64,000 bases of DNA from Paenibacillus sp. GM2 (GTDB taxonomy: Bacteria; Bacillota; Bacilli; Paenibacillales; Paenibacillaceae): positions 62,001 through 126,000 of the forward strand of contig NZ_LN831279.1 of the NCBI RefSeq assembly GCF_900069005.2, written 5' to 3'. Of this stretch, positions 55,760 to 64,000 are shown piece after piece (the stretch's first letter is position 1; the number at the start of each line of letters is the position of its first letter). A model generated the notes under the pieces. It was not told where the DNA came from. It saw only the letters and a list, made by a program, of their open reading frames with translations, and did no database searches. Made by a program: the position numbers and the translations under genes.

Positions 55760-58165
55760 TTGCTTCAATCGAAATACCATTGGAATATATCTCCTTGTGA
55801 CTTGGAGGTCTCTCGTCAACTGCAACAGCAGTTAGAGATTTCGGCTCCGCTGGCATCACTATTAGTGACGCGGGGAATATCCAAATTAGAGGATGCTGCA
55901 AAATTTCTGGATCACTCCTTAGTGGAGCTGCATGATCCATATCAGATGAGTGGAATCGAGGAAGCGGTTCCAAGAATCCGCAAGGCGGTGGAGGCCGGAG
56001 AGCGAATATTAATATACGGGGATTATGATGCAGACGGGGTATCGTCAACTGCTCTTATGATCGAGTTGATGCGAACGCTGCAGGCGAATTTTGAATTTTA
56101 TATTCCCCATCGCTCAAAGGAGGGTTATGGATTACATAATCATGTGCTCAAGCAGGCTCATGACAACGGAGTCAGCCTGATCGTTACGGTAGATACCGGA
56201 ATTAGCGCAGTGGAACAAATCGCTTATGCTGTCGAGTTAGGCATGGATGTGATTGTTACCGACCATCATGAGCCACCGGCAAAGCTGCCGGAAGCTTATA
56301 CGCTGATCAATCCAAAGCTTTCCTATTGTTCATATCCATTCAAAGGATTGGCTGGCGTTGGTGTGGCGTACAAGCTAGCCAATGCATTGCTGGGGAAGGA
56401 CACTCCCGCTGCATGGCTTGAACTGGTAGCCTTAGGAACTATAGCGGATCTGATGCCGCTGACAGACGAGAACAGAGTGCTTGTCCGCATGGGGCTGGAG
56501 CAGATGACAGCTTCAGCCTTCCCGGGCATCTCAGCCTTGCTTCATACCGCCGGGTGGAATCAGGGAGAAGTGACCTCTACGAATGTAGCCTTTGGTCTGG
56601 CCCCGCGTATCAACGCGGCTGGGCGGATGAGCCATGCATTCAGCGCGCTTGATGTATTGACTGCAACGAGCATGGAAGCGGCAGAGGACGCGGCAGAGAA
56701 GCTGGATCTGCTGAATAGAGAACGACAGCAGCTTGTCGATGATATCGTAGGCGAAGCTTTCGAACGAATCGAGGCGCAAGAAGCTGCAGGTACGCTGCCG
56801 GATGTGCTGGTAGTTGCCGGAGAAGGCTGGAATGTCGGGGTCGTCGGGATCGTTGCTTCAAAAATACTGGAACGCTACTACCGTCCGACCCTGGTGTTGG
56901 GCATTGATGCGGCTAGCGGAGAGTGCAAGGGGTCGGCGCGTTCCATCCCGGGCTTTGATATTTATGAAGCCTTAACGCATTGCGACGCGCTGCTGGGCCA
57001 TTATGGCGGGCATCCTTCCGCGGCAGGGATGTCATTGCATAGAGACCGTCTGGAAGAGTTTGAGCAGAGGCTAAATGAGTTTGCTCGGAGCGTACTTAGG
57101 CCGGAGCATTTCATCCCCTCCTTGCAGGCGGATCTCGAATGCAGATTGCGAGAGATCACTCTGCCGGTGATTGAGCAATTGGACCAATTAGCTCCGTTTG
57201 GCATGGGGAACCCTTCCCCGCGTTTGCTCGTTCGTGGCGCCGAACTGCTCGATTATAGGCAGATGGGTAAGGATGGCAAGCATTTGAAGTTGACGATCCG
57301 TCAGGATGGAAGTATGATAGAGGCCGTTGCTTTTGGAAAAGGGGAAATATTCAAGCTTCTAACACCGGAAGCAAGAGTTGATTTGGTTGTAGAAGCCGGG
57401 ATCAATGAATGGAACGGTCAGCGTAAACCGCAGCTATTTATTCAGGATATTTCGATTCCGCATCTGCAGGTGTTTGATTATCGCGATCCACTGGACCCTG
57501 GTGCCAAAATCGAGGAATTGCAGCAAAGCATCCTGAAGATCTCCTATTGCAGTGCAGGGTCGATGGCGGCGGTCTCTAGCCGCAGAGCTGATTTGCTCGC
57601 GGTTGGCCATTTAGAGGGAACTTCGGTTTGGGTTTATGACGAGGAACTGGGGATTAGCCCTGGCAGGTCTGAATCGGATCGCGGGGATGCGGTTACAGTA
57701 AAAACATTATTTGTAATAGAATTGCCGGATTCGGCGGATATTTGGAATAAAATGTTGACCAGCTTCGTTCATCTGGAACGGGTATTTCTGCTTCATCCAC
57801 GCTCATCGGTAGATACGATTGAAGCCCCTTCGCGGGAGCGTTTCAAGCAGGTCTATGTATTTCTCAGGAAATATGCTGGCCAGGATGAATGTCCGGAAGA
57901 ACGGGTTATTGCTGAGTTAATGTCCCGTTTTGGAATCTCTCGCCGTATGTTATATTTTATTCTGGATATATTTGTAGAATTGGATTTCATCGTTCGCGGC
58001 GAAGGACGGATTGCAGTAAATCCTGCGCCATCTAAACGTCCGTTAGAATCGGCATCAGGCTATCAGAGCTTAGGCTTGCTTGCCGAGATGGAGCAAATAT
58101 TGCTTCATGAAGAAGTGCCACAAATTACGGAATGGATCACCTGTCAACTGCAGGGGGTTTCATAG
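55760..58165 (+). CDS. recJ: Single-stranded-DNA-specific exonuclease RecJ
   Basis: The protein has 801 residues, starting at TTG 55760 (LLQSKYHWNIS, the usual family start); GTG 55751 is an alternative with GGAGAAAGAGG upstream. Metal-binding motifs are IYGDYDADGVSS (motif I), VTVDTG, VTDHHEPP (DHH) and the DHHA1 domain with HYGGHPSAAGMSL. A C-terminal extension of about 230 residues after the OB-like region is usual in Bacilli. It degrades single-stranded DNA 5' to 3' in repair and recombination. Confidence 0.94.
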   Translation: MLQSKYHWNISPCDLEVSRQLQQQLEISAPLASLLVTRGISKLEDAAKFLDHSLVELHDPYQMSGIEEAVPRIRKAVEAGERILIYGDYDADGVSSTALMIELMRTLQANFEFYIPHRSKEGYGLHNHVLKQAHDNGVSLIVTVDTGISAVEQIAYAVELGMDVIVTDHHEPPAKLPEAYTLINPKLSYCSYPFKGLAGVGVAYKLANALLGKDTPAAWLELVALGTIADLMPLTDENRVLVRMGLEQMTASAFPGISALLHTAGWNQGEVTSTNVAFGLAPRINAAGRMSHAFSALDVLTATSMEAAEDAAEKLDLLNRERQQLVDDIVGEAFERIEAQEAAGTLPDVLVVAGEGWNVGVVGIVASKILERYYRPTLVLGIDAASGECKGSARSIPGFDIYEALTHCDALLGHYGGHPSAAGMSLHRDRLEEFEQRLNEFARSVLRPEHFIPSLQADLECRLREITLPVIEQLDQLAPFGMGNPSPRLLVRGAELLDYRQMGKDGKHLKLTIRQDGSMIEAVAFGKGEIFKLLTPEARVDLVVEAGINEWNGQRKPQLFIQDISIPHLQVFDYRDPLDPGAKIEELQQSILKISYCSAGSMAAVSSRRADLLAVGHLEGTSVWVYDEELGISPGRSESDRGDAVTVKTLFVIELPDSADIWNKMLTSFVHLERVFLLHPRSSVDTIEAPSRERFKQVYVFLRKYAGQDECPEERVIAELMSRFGISRRMLYFILDIFVELDFIVRGEGRIAVNPAPSKRPLESASGYQSLGLLAEMEQILLHEEVPQITEWITCQLQGVS

Positions 58166-58225
58166 CATTGAATTTTGTTCAAGTCTTACGCTGAAGTCTA
58201 TTTTATTTTGATGGAGGAGATTTTG

Positions 58226-58744
58226 TTGGATTTAAAACCGTATATTCGCGTCATTCCTGACTTCCCACAGCCAGGCATCAGCTTCAAGGACATTACGACC
58301 TTGCTGAATGATGGTGAGAAATACAAGGAAGCAATCAATGCGATTAAAGAGATGGTAAGCGAATTGGAGATCGATGTCATCGCCGGACCGGAAGCCCGCG
58401 GTTTTGTTGTGGGAGCTCCACTTGCTTATGCGCTTGGAGTGGGGTTCGTACCGATCCGCAAGAGCGGCAAGCTTCCGTATGAGACGATTGAGGTTGGCTA
58501 CGATCTTGAATATGGAAAAGATAAATTAGCGATGCACAAGGATGCCATCAAGCCGGGACAAAATGTACTGATCGCTGATGATTTGCTGGCGACGGGCGGC
58601 ACGATTGCGACCTCCGTCAATCTCGTTCGCGAGCTGGGCGGCAATGTTGTAGGCACGGCTTTTCTGATTGAGCTCAGCGAGTTGAACGGGCGTGCGAAGC
58701 TGCCGGACATTCGTGTATTCTCTCTTGCAAAATATGATTATTAA
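58226..58744 (+). CDS. apt: Adenine phosphoribosyltransferase
   Basis: The protein has 172 residues from TTG 58226 ([17 protein letters not shown]), with GGAGGAG eight bases upstream; this is the family length. The PRPP loop is [16 protein letters not shown], and the substrate segment is [18 protein letters not shown]. It salvages adenine to AMP with phosphoribosyl pyrophosphate. The order recJ-apt-rel is conserved in Bacilli, here interrupted by a permease and a small gene on the other strand. Confidence 0.96.
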   Translation: MDLKPYIRVIPDFPQPGISFKDITTLLNDGEKYKEAINAIKEMVSELEIDVIAGPEARGFVVGAPLAYALGVGFVPIRKSGKLPYETIEVGYDLEYGKDKLAMHKDAIKPGQNVLIADDLLATGGTIATSVNLVRELGGNVVGTAFLIELSELNGRAKLPDIRVFSLAKYDY

Positions 58745-58781
58745 TCAGGTGCGTCTGAATTCAACTTTTTAATAATACAGC

Positions 58782-58826
58782 AAGGGCGGTCCCCAAAGTA
58801 GTAGTTCACTACTGGAGACCGCCCTT
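58782..58826. terminator. Bidirectional terminator between apt and the permease
   Basis: AAGGGCGGTC pairs with GACCGCCCTT, and an inner AGTAGT/ACTACT stem extends the structure. It separates two convergent genes. Confidence 0.85.
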
Positions 58827-58842
58827 TGTCTATTTTATAAAA

Positions 58843-60129
58843 TTAAGCGGCGTCTTCCTTCTCGTTCGAGAGGCCGAAATGCTGAATGAATTTGAAGAAC
58901 AGGCTGAGTACGATTCCTACGATCGTAGCAAGCGCCATGCCTTTCAATTGCACATTTCCGAATTTCAAGGTAGCGCCGCTAAGTCCAACCACAAATACGA
59001 CGGTAGTTAGAATCATATTTGTAGCCTTGGAGAAATCGACCTTCTGTTCAACGAAGATACGTAGACCGGAAGCGGCGATGACGCCGAACAGGAGCAGCGA
59101 TACCCCGCCCATAACCGGTTCAGGGATATTGGCAATGACCGCCGAGAATTTGCCTGAGAACGAGAGCAGGATGGCAAAGAGGGCAGCTCCACCGATTACG
59201 TATGTGGAATACACCTTGGTTAATGCCATAACACCGATATTCTCACCATAGGTTGTATTTGGCGTGGAGCCGACAAACCCGGATAATACGGTGGAAATAC
59301 CGTTCCCCAGCAAGGATCGATGCAGCCCTGGATCCTTTGATAGATCTTTCCCGACAATATTGCCTGTAACAAGCAAGTGACCGATATGTTCAACAATGAC
59401 GACCAGTGCAACGGGGATGATCGTAATAATGGCTGCCGAATTCCATTGAGGTGTCGTTACAGTTGGCATAGAGAGCCATTTTGCCGCGCCAATGGCTGCT
59501 GTATTCACTTCACCGAGGATAAGGGCGAGGATATAGCCGACCACAATGCCGATCAGAATGTGAATGATTTTAGGAAAGCCGCGGAAGAGTACGGCACCGA
59601 GAATGGTTACACCTAGAGTTACTAGTGACAGCGTAATATTGGTAGCGTTTGGAGTAAATATTTCTCCCGGATTTTTAGCGATCCATCCTGCCATACCGGC
59701 AGCGACGGGAATCAATTCAAGCCCGATTAAGGCTACAATTGCGCCCATAGCGGCTGGTGGGAATACAACATCAATCCACTTGGTTCCCGCATATTTTACG
59801 AGTAATCCTACAAGGATGAAAATAAGACCGGTAATGATGAAAGCTCCCAAAGCAAGGGAATATCCATGGCCCGGGTATTCTTTGAGCACTAGGCTAACAG
59901 GGGCGATAAAGGCAAAGCTGGATCCGAGATAGGCAGGAATTTTGCCTTTACAGATAAGAATGTAGAGCAGGGTGCCAATTCCGTTCATCAGCAGGATCAT
60001 GCCCGGATCTACGCCGAATAGATTCGGGACTAGGACTGTACTGCCAAACATGGCGAATAAATGCTGAATGCTTAATAGTACGCCAGGCCCAAAAGGAACT
60101 TTCTCATTAACTTGAATTTCACGTTGCAA
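58843..60129 (-). CDS. Uracil/xanthine permease (NCS2 family)
   Basis: The protein has 428 residues from TTG 60129, with AGGAGTGACC upstream. About 12-14 membrane segments. Family marks are FGPGVLLSIQHLFAMFGSTVLVPNL at the start, GKIPAYLGSSFAFIAPV and VVIVEHIGHLLVTGNIVGKDL, with the substrate Glu in VEHIGH. STPNTTYGENIGVMALTKVYS and PEPVMGGVSLLLFGVI follow. The sequence is closest in style to uracil transporters UraA/PyrP, but xanthine transport cannot be excluded. It has its own promoter and no riboswitch was recognised. Confidence 0.9.
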   Translation of the reverse strand: MQREIQVNEKVPFGPGVLLSIQHLFAMFGSTVLVPNLFGVDPGMILLMNGIGTLLYILICKGKIPAYLGSSFAFIAPVSLVLKEYPGHGYSLALGAFIITGLIFILVGLLVKYAGTKWIDVVFPPAAMGAIVALIGLELIPVAAGMAGWIAKNPGEIFTPNATNITLSLVTLGVTILGAVLFRGFPKIIHILIGIVVGYILALILGEVNTAAIGAAKWLSMPTVTTPQWNSAAIITIIPVALVVIVEHIGHLLVTGNIVGKDLSKDPGLHRSLLGNGISTVLSGFVGSTPNTTYGENIGVMALTKVYSTYVIGGAALFAILLSFSGKFSAVIANIPEPVMGGVSLLLFGVIAASGLRIFVEQKVDFSKATNMILTTVVFVVGLSGATLKFGNVQLKGMALATIVGIVLSLFFKFIQHFGLSNEKEDAA

Positions 60130-60178
60130 GCAGGGTCACTCCTCTATTTAATTTTAACGTTCTTAAGGCATCCCTAAT

Positions 60179-60207
60179 ATGATAAGGACAAACCCGACAT
60201 TTTTCAA
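60179..60207 (-). promoter_or_regulatory. SigA-type promoter of the permease gene
   Basis: On the minus strand TTGAAA (60207-60202) and TATCAT (60184-60179) are 17 bases apart, 50 bases before the permease start. Confidence 0.6.
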
Positions 60208-60303
60208 CAACAATTTTAGCGGGTTAGGCTATTTTTCAGAATACCCCAGGTGACGTTGAATATTCGCAATCGTATATTAGCGGGAGTTCGGGCAACAAAA
60301 CCC

Positions 60304-60345
60304 AAAAAAGGCCCGATATTTGCTTGGCTGCAAATCCGGACCTTT
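60304..60345 (-). terminator. Terminator after the DUF4870-like gene
   Basis: On the minus strand AAAGGTCCGGATTTGC pairs with GCAAATATCGGGCCTTT around AGCCAA (small mismatches), followed by TTTTTTGGGTTTTG. Together with the promoter at 60179 it explains most of the 337-base gap 60130-60466. Confidence 0.8.
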
Positions 60346-60466
60346 CGGTTCAATAGATTTTATTAGGTAAAACCTGTCTATAAACGAGCTTCAAAGGTTT
60401 CGCCTTCTTATCAAAAGTGAAAATCATGAATTGAATTGACCTCATTAAATGAAGGTTCAACCCGCT

Positions 60467-60814
60467 TTAAAAGCTTCTGCTGAGCTGTTCGGCGTAATCG
60501 CCAACGATAGGCAGCTTTGTCTGCTTCCCTTGCAGGGCAAGGAGCATAAGTACAATCCATAGTACAAAAGAAAGCGGCCAAACAATAAAAGCGATGATCG
60601 CTCCGATAATCGGGATGAAGCCCAGAATAAAATTAATTAGGGTTAAGGCGCCAAAGACGATGAGAGATTGGGCCGCGTGAAACTTAACGAATTGGCTTTT
60701 CTTCTCGATAGCGAGGAAAATGATGCCTGAAATGAAGCTGAATACATAACATAGAAGACCGGCCACTTTGGGGTCTAACCCGGTCGAGGATGGATCAACA
60801 TTCACATTGTTCAT
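60467..60814 (-). CDS. DUF4870 domain membrane protein
   Basis: The protein has 115 residues, with RBS AGGAGG upstream. Three to four hydrophobic segments are present, with the family signature GLLCYVFSFISGIIFLAIEKKSQFVKFHAAQSLIVFG. This domain of unknown function is widespread among bacteria and archaea and is usually encoded alone. It is flanked by its own terminator and lies divergent to rel, across a 303-base gap that holds the rel promoter and nothing else recognised. Confidence 0.85.
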   Translation of the reverse strand: MNNVNVDPSSTGLDPKVAGLLCYVFSFISGIIFLAIEKKSQFVKFHAAQSLIVFGALTLINFILGFIPIIGAIIAFIVWPLSFVLWIVLMLLALQGKQTKLPIVGDYAEQLSRSF

Positions 60815-60999
60815 AAGAATGGGATTCCTCCTAATTAGAAATGAAATCGAGATTTTCTGCTATATGGATATTCGTCAGTATGGGGGATGATTCCTCCCAA
60901 TGATGAAACATTATTTTCAAATAAACGGGAAAATAGTGGGAACCTGTCGGACAGATTCAGCACAACCTTCCACAAGCTGCTAAAATCGAGACACAATAG

Positions 61000-61028
61000 T
61001 TGACGGCAAGGTATGTAAGAGTCATAAT
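61000..61028 (+). promoter_or_regulatory. SigA-type promoter of rel
   Basis: TTGACG (61000-61005) and CATAAT (61023-61028) are separated by 17 bases. They lie about 90 bases before the rel start codon. Confidence 0.7.
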
Positions 61029-61117
61029 TATAGGAAATCAAAAATGGGGGTATAGTGCCCGCCAACGTACAAATCTCAATCTAGATTTATATATAGAAAG
61101 GACTCGGACTGGATTCA

Positions 61118-63295
61118 ATGGGCATAGAGCGATTACTTGAAAAGGCGTCCGCCTATATAAAAGAACCGGATCTTCCTCGTATTCGGGAGGCGTATGATTT
61201 CGCGGAGCAGGCTCACCATGGCCAGCTGCGGAAATCCGGAGAACCGTATATTCTGCACCCCTTGGCGGTGGCGGATATCGTCGTTAGCATGCAGATGGAC
61301 ATTTTGTCGATTATTGCAGCGCTTCTTCATGATGTGGTGGAGGACACTACCGTCTCCTTGAAGGAGATCGAGAATCAATTTGGCACGGAATGCGCCTTGC
61401 TGGTTGATGGTCTGACTAAGCTCGAGCGGATCAAGTTCCGTTCCAAGGAAGAGCAGCAGAATGAGAATTATCGCAAAATGTTTATAGCGATGGCCCAGGA
61501 TATTCGCGTGATTGTGATCAAGCTTGCCGACCGCCTTCATAATATGCGGACCTTGAAATATCAATCGGAAGAGAGCCAGCGTCGTATTGCCTATGAGACA
61601 TTGGAGATTTTCTGTCCAATTGCAAACCGACTTGGTATATCGGCCATTAAATGGGAAATGGAAGATATTGCGCTGCGTTATTTGAACCCGCAGCAGTATT
61701 ACCGAATCGCCAATTTAATGCGCAAGAAACGGGCAGAGCGAGAAGAATATATCGAGAACGTGATCGGGCGGATTAAAGAGAAGCTGGAGGAAATGGGGGT
61801 AGAGGCTGATCTATTGGGCCGCCCTAAGCATATCTATAGCGTCTATAAAAAAATGACAACGAAGAACAAGCAGTTTAATGAGATCTATGATCTGCTTGCT
61901 ATTCGTATTATCGTGAACAATATTAAGGATTGCTACGCAACCCTCGGAATTATCCATACCTTGTGGAAACCGATGCCTGGGCGCTTTAAGGATTATATCG
62001 CTATGCCCAAGGCGAATATGTATCAATCCCTCCATACGACCGTAGTTGGACCAAACGGTGAGCCGACAGAAGTGCAAATCCGTACCTGGGAAATGCATCG
62101 AACGGCAGAGTATGGGATCGCGGCGCATTGGGCCTACAAGGAAGGCAGCTATGCGGGGGGACCGGAGAACAAGATGACGTTCTTTAATGAAATTCTTGAG
62201 CTGCAGCACGAGGCCAAGGATGCTTCCGAGTTCGTGGAATCGCTTAAGATGGACTTTTTCACCGACTTGGTGTTTGTGTTCACTCCTTCCGGAGAGGTCA
62301 TCGAGCTGCCGGCGGGTTCTGTTCCGCTTGATTTTGCCTATCGCATCCATACGGAGGTTGGCAATCGAACGATCGGAGCCAAGGTGAACGGGCGGATTGT
62401 TCCACTGGATTGCCAGCTGAAAACAGGGGATATCGTTGAGATATTGACCTCAAAGCATTCCTACGGCCCAAGCCAGGATTGGCTGAAGATTGCGCAGTCT
62501 TCCCATGCCCGCAGTAAGATTAAGCAATGGTTCAAGAAAGAGAAGCGCGAGGAGAATATTGAAAAAGGACGCGAAGCGATTGAACGTGAGCTGAAGCGCG
62601 CCGGTATCGAAGCCTCGTTATGGATGACGGATGATAAATTGCTGGATGCCGCAAAGAAATACTCATTTAACGATATCGATGATATGCTGTCCGCGATCGG
62701 ATTTGGCGGCATTACAGCAGCGCAAATATGCACAAAACTCACAGAGAAGCTGCGCAAGGAGCAGGAAGAGAGCAATTCCATCGAGCTGACTTCGGAGATC
62801 AAAGAAGTGAAGCCGGGGCCGGAGGCTCGCAAATCTCGTCCGACCAATGGCGTTGTCGTGAAGGGGATCGATAACCTGCTTGTTCGCTTTGCCAGATGCT
62901 GTAATCCGGTTCCGGGAGACGAGATCGTTGGATATATCACTCGGGGCCGGGGCGTGTCTGTACATCGCAGTGACTGTCCGAATATCCCTCATGATGGTGA
63001 AGGTGAAGAAGCAGCGCGCATTATCGAAGTCGAATGGGTTGGAGCGATCGAAGCCAACTATAGTGTTGATATTGAGATCACGGGTCATGATCGGCGCAAC
63101 TTCCTGAATGAAGTTCTTCAGGCCGTATCGGAGAGCAAGACGAACATTTCTGCAGTGTCAGGGCGCTCGGATAAGAATAAAATGGCCCAGGTCCATATGA
63201 CGATCCTGATTCGCAACACAGATCATTTGCAGTCTGTCGTCGAGAGAATCAAGCGTGTGAAGGATGTCTATACAGTACACCGGATCATGCAATAA
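61118..63295 (+). CDS. rel: Bifunctional (p)ppGpp synthetase/hydrolase RelA/SpoT
   Basis: The protein has 725 residues, the normal size. In order: HD hydrolase domain (HPLAVADIVVSMQMD, LLHDVVEDT), synthetase domain (RPKHIYSVYKKM; YDLLAIRIIV; YQSLHTTVVGP), TGS domain (DLVFVFTPSGEVIELPAGS), a helical and zinc-finger-like region with RFARCCNPVPGDEIVGYITRG, and a C-terminal ACT domain. The HD motif is intact, so the enzyme should both make and break the stringent alarmone. RBS is AAAGGA. It is followed directly by dtd. Confidence 0.96.
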   Translation: MGIERLLEKASAYIKEPDLPRIREAYDFAEQAHHGQLRKSGEPYILHPLAVADIVVSMQMDILSIIAALLHDVVEDTTVSLKEIENQFGTECALLVDGLTKLERIKFRSKEEQQNENYRKMFIAMAQDIRVIVIKLADRLHNMRTLKYQSEESQRRIAYETLEIFCPIANRLGISAIKWEMEDIALRYLNPQQYYRIANLMRKKRAEREEYIENVIGRIKEKLEEMGVEADLLGRPKHIYSVYKKMTTKNKQFNEIYDLLAIRIIVNNIKDCYATLGIIHTLWKPMPGRFKDYIAMPKANMYQSLHTTVVGPNGEPTEVQIRTWEMHRTAEYGIAAHWAYKEGSYAGGPENKMTFFNEILELQHEAKDASEFVESLKMDFFTDLVFVFTPSGEVIELPAGSVPLDFAYRIHTEVGNRTIGAKVNGRIVPLDCQLKTGDIVEILTSKHSYGPSQDWLKIAQSSHARSKIKQWFKKEKREENIEKGREAIERELKRAGIEASLWMTDDKLLDAAKKYSFNDIDDMLSAIGFGGITAAQICTKLTEKLRKEQEESNSIELTSEIKEVKPGPEARKSRPTNGVVVKGIDNLLVRFARCCNPVPGDEIVGYITRGRGVSVHRSDCPNIPHDGEGEEAARIIEVEWVGAIEANYSVDIEITGHDRRNFLNEVLQAVSESKTNISAVSGRSDKNKMAQVHMTILIRNTDHLQSVVERIKRVKDVYTVHRIMQ

Positions 63296-63341
63296 CTTTG
63301 TCTGAACAGGTGATTACAAGAAGAACGGAGTTAATGCAGAA

Positions 63342-63788
63342 ATGAAAGTCGTCTTACAACGGTGTAAAGAAGCTAAGGTTACGGTACAGGGTGAGACCGT
63401 TGGCTCCATCGGGCAAGGTCTGACGCTGCTTGTCGGAATTACCCATGAGGATACGGAAAAAGAAGCCGCTTATCTGGCCGAGAAAATTGCCGGATTGCGG
63501 ATTTTTGAAGACGAGGAAGGCAAGATGAATCTTAGCGTGACGGATATCGGGGGAGCCATCTTGTCGGTATCGCAGTTCACGCTTTATGGGGATTGCCGCA
63601 AGGGCAAACGCCCAAGCTTCATCGCTGCTGCCAGACCAGAGCAGGCTGAGCCTCTCTATAACCGCTTTAATGAGATGCTGCGCGGGAAAGGTCTTGTGGT
63701 GGAGACTGGCCAATTTGGCGCCAATATGGACGTCGCTCTGACGAACTGGGGACCTGTTACCATTGTGCTGGACAGCCCTACCGCCTGA
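63342..63788 (+). CDS. dtd: D-aminoacyl-tRNA deacylase
   Basis: The protein has 148 residues. The two active-site motifs are present: [10 protein letters not shown] near residue 77 and [12 protein letters not shown] near the C-terminus, which carries the cross-subunit Gly-cisPro. It removes D-amino acids mischarged on tRNA. The rel-dtd order is standard in Bacilli, and the spacing of 46 bases suggests one transcript. Confidence 0.96.
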   Translation: MKVVLQRCKEAKVTVQGETVGSIGQGLTLLVGITHEDTEKEAAYLAEKIAGLRIFEDEEGKMNLSVTDIGGAILSVSQFTLYGDCRKGKRPSFIAAARPEQAEPLYNRFNEMLRGKGLVVETGQFGANMDVALTNWGPVTIVLDSPTA

Positions 63789-63825
63789 TCGTTAGTTAAC
63801 CATCGCTGTATATTACGGATAAAGG

Positions 63826-63943
63826 GCTCCTTCACTGGATACCCTTCTATGTAGAGGGTTCAATAAAGTTGCTGAGATGAGACCCATCATGGCGACTTGC
63901 TGGACAAGCATTTGCCGCATAGAAGATGTTCAAGTGAGGGAGC
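63826..63943 (+). promoter_or_regulatory. Structured leader that may mask the ribosome binding site of the last gene
   Basis: GCTCCTTCACT (63826-63836) pairs with AGTGAGGGAGC (63933-63943) over 11 bp with one G-U pair, enclosing 96 bases. The enclosed part can form several small hairpins (ACCCTTCT/AGAGGGTT; GATG/CATC inside AAGTTGC/GCGACTT; CTTG/CAAG). The right arm contains GAGGGAG, the likely ribosome binding site of the gene at 63953. I could not match it to a T-box (no GGNACCGCG box) or a named riboswitch. Confidence 0.5.
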
Positions 63944-63952
63944 TTGTTTGTT

Positions 63953-64000
63953 ATGCGCCAATCCTTAAAATCAAAAATATGGCAGAGCCTCTCACACCAC
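63953..64000 (+). CDS. Start of a gene cut by the window edge
   Basis: ATG 63953 is ten bases after GAGGGAG, and 16 codons are visible (MRQSLKSKIWQSLSHH). The basic start could be the beginning of a signal peptide, but too little is present to assign a product. In B. subtilis the gene after dtd is an amidase-like gene, yrvJ; this is only a positional hint. Confidence 0.5.
   Translation, partial: MRQSLKSKIWQSLSHH

Noticed and set aside
60130..60360. Purine or PyrR-type attenuator controlling the uracil/xanthine permease
   Set aside because: The minus-strand terminator at 60304-60345 lies upstream of the permease promoter and downstream of the small membrane-protein gene, so it ends that gene. 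No purine riboswitch core or PyrR-binding loop was seen in the permease leader.
63826..63943. T-box or TPP riboswitch before the last gene
   Set aside because: CTGAGA is present, but the rest of the TPP consensus is missing, and no T-box GGNACCGCG sequence or terminator follows.

Overview
The window reads as a chromosomal segment from a spore-forming Bacillota bacterium, most likely Paenibacillus or a close relative. The grounds are the sporulation genes (bofC, a SpoIID-domain gene, spoVB), the Bacillus-like gene order ruvCAB-queA-tgt-yajC-spoVB-comN-secDF-recJ-apt-rel-dtd, YesMN-type two-component systems wired to sugar ABC importers, strong AGGAGG ribosome binding sites and many GTG or TTG starts. 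The genus is inferred from style and content, not from a database match.

Positions 1-31,000 are an accessory carbohydrate region. It opens with the 3' part of a large secreted protein followed by a deletion remnant of an acetyl-xylan-esterase-type gene. An AraC regulator diverges from an FAD-dependent oxidoreductase. A macrolide-resistance-type erm methyltransferase follows, with what looks like a complete translational attenuator including a 10-codon leader peptide. Next come a MerR/thioredoxin pair, a CPBP protease, and a histidine kinase/response regulator/sugar ABC importer operon. That operon leads to a secreted clan-A glycoside hydrolase whose C-terminal part has decayed, and then to an intact carbohydrate esterase. 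A LacI regulator with palindromic operators precedes a second operon: GH65 disaccharide phosphorylase, sugar ABC importer, a debranching-like enzyme and beta-phosphoglucomutase. This operon looks like a complete route for importing a glucosidic sugar, splitting it by phosphorolysis and feeding glycolysis.

Positions 30,300-40,800 hold a MATE exporter and an AraC regulator diverging over a near-perfect Fur box, a Nif3-like protein, and an unusual peptide/nickel-type ABC transporter. In that transporter the substrate-binding lipoprotein appears circularly permuted, with its C-terminal lobe segment placed before its N-terminal part. Both permeases carry long N-terminal extensions, and the two ATPases are fused into one divergent gene.

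Positions 40,870-64,000 are core chromosome: tRNA-Pro(UGG), bofC, ruvCAB, a SpoIID-domain gene, queA, tgt, yajC, a YrzE-like gene, spoVB, comN, secD, secF, a cation diffusion facilitator, recJ, apt, a uracil/xanthine permease, rel and dtd. The last gene begins 48 bases before the edge, behind an RNA that could sequester its ribosome binding site. A 185-base intergenic repeat occurs in tandem at 51.5 kb and as diverged single copies at 27.2 kb and probably 42.0 kb.
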